A stretch of DNA of 21,928 nt, taken from a virus. Numbering within the stretch: the first letter of the stretch is position 1; every line of letters starts with the position of its first letter. The stretch lies in IMG/VR virus record IMGVR_UViG_3300042881_000615, positions 1 to 21,928 of that record. One strand, written 5' to 3'. The position numbers and the translations under genes are program-made. Under the pieces are notes generated by a model. The model searched no databases and had not been told where the DNA came from. It was given only the letters and a program-made list of their open reading frames with translations. This document shows positions 21,884 to 21,928 of this stretch, piece after piece.

Positions 21884-21928
21884 AAAAAATAGGGGGCATG
21901 CGGGCCGGAAACAGTGTTATAAAAGGCA
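21884..21928 (-). other. 45-base leader before terminase
   Basis: Nothing firm is visible. One minus-strand frame stays open across this stretch and stops a few codons inside terminase (TAG), so it could be the end of an upstream gene such as the small terminase. The AT-rich TTTTATAAC stretch could equally be part of a promoter. The window edge prevents a decision. Confidence 0.2.

Overview
The window is a late structural-gene segment of a tailed double-stranded DNA bacteriophage or prophage (Caudoviricetes). Every gene I can support is on the minus strand, so transcription runs from high to low coordinates. Genes are packed head to tail, with many ATGA, TAGTG or TAATG overlaps and only a few gaps under 100 bases, as expected for one late operon. 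I see no integrase, lysis genes, tRNA, CRISPR array or host gene. The DNA is clearly GC-rich, and the long plus-strand open frames are shadows of the real genes. Gene order and families (lambda-type portal and gpW, fused protease and capsid protein, G/GT-type chaperone, long tape measure, no sheath gene seen) suggest a non-contractile siphovirus. The host cannot be read from the window; a GC-rich Gram-negative such as a planctomycete is only a weak guess.

Layout in order of transcription. (1) Packaging and head, 21883 to 15447: terminase large subunit, a small GNAT-like acetyltransferase, gpW-like joining protein, lambda-type portal, a fused prohead protease, scaffold and major capsid protein, and a small capsid decoration protein. 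(2) A head-closure-like protein (15366-14677) with an extra fibre-type C-terminal domain. (3) An appendage or fibre cassette of about 8.3 kb (14673-6356): eight proteins built from recurring adaptor modules, collagen-like Gly-X-Y stretches, Ig-like, Fn3, beta-propeller and LamG-like domains. (4) Tail module, 6356 to 1: a previously uncalled 41-residue membrane-type ORF, tail terminator, gp10-like tail completion protein, three tandem tail-tube-like paralogues, tail assembly chaperone with a programmed frameshift, and the start of the tape measure protein, which runs off the left edge.

The proteins together give a complete route from DNA packaging through portal, procapsid maturation and neck closure to tube assembly around the tape measure. 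The most informative observations are: a canonical T TTT TTC slippery site making a 246-residue chaperone fusion that is only visible when the -1 frame is read; a strong ribosome binding site inside the protease-capsid fusion that should release free scaffold-capsid protein; a beta-propeller inserted inside an Ig-like domain of the largest fibre; a fibre cassette placed between head and tail genes beside a head-closure protein with a fibre-like tail, suggesting neck or collar appendages; three tube paralogues; two strong hairpins bracketing the decoration gene; and a 19-base element repeated just after two stop codons.
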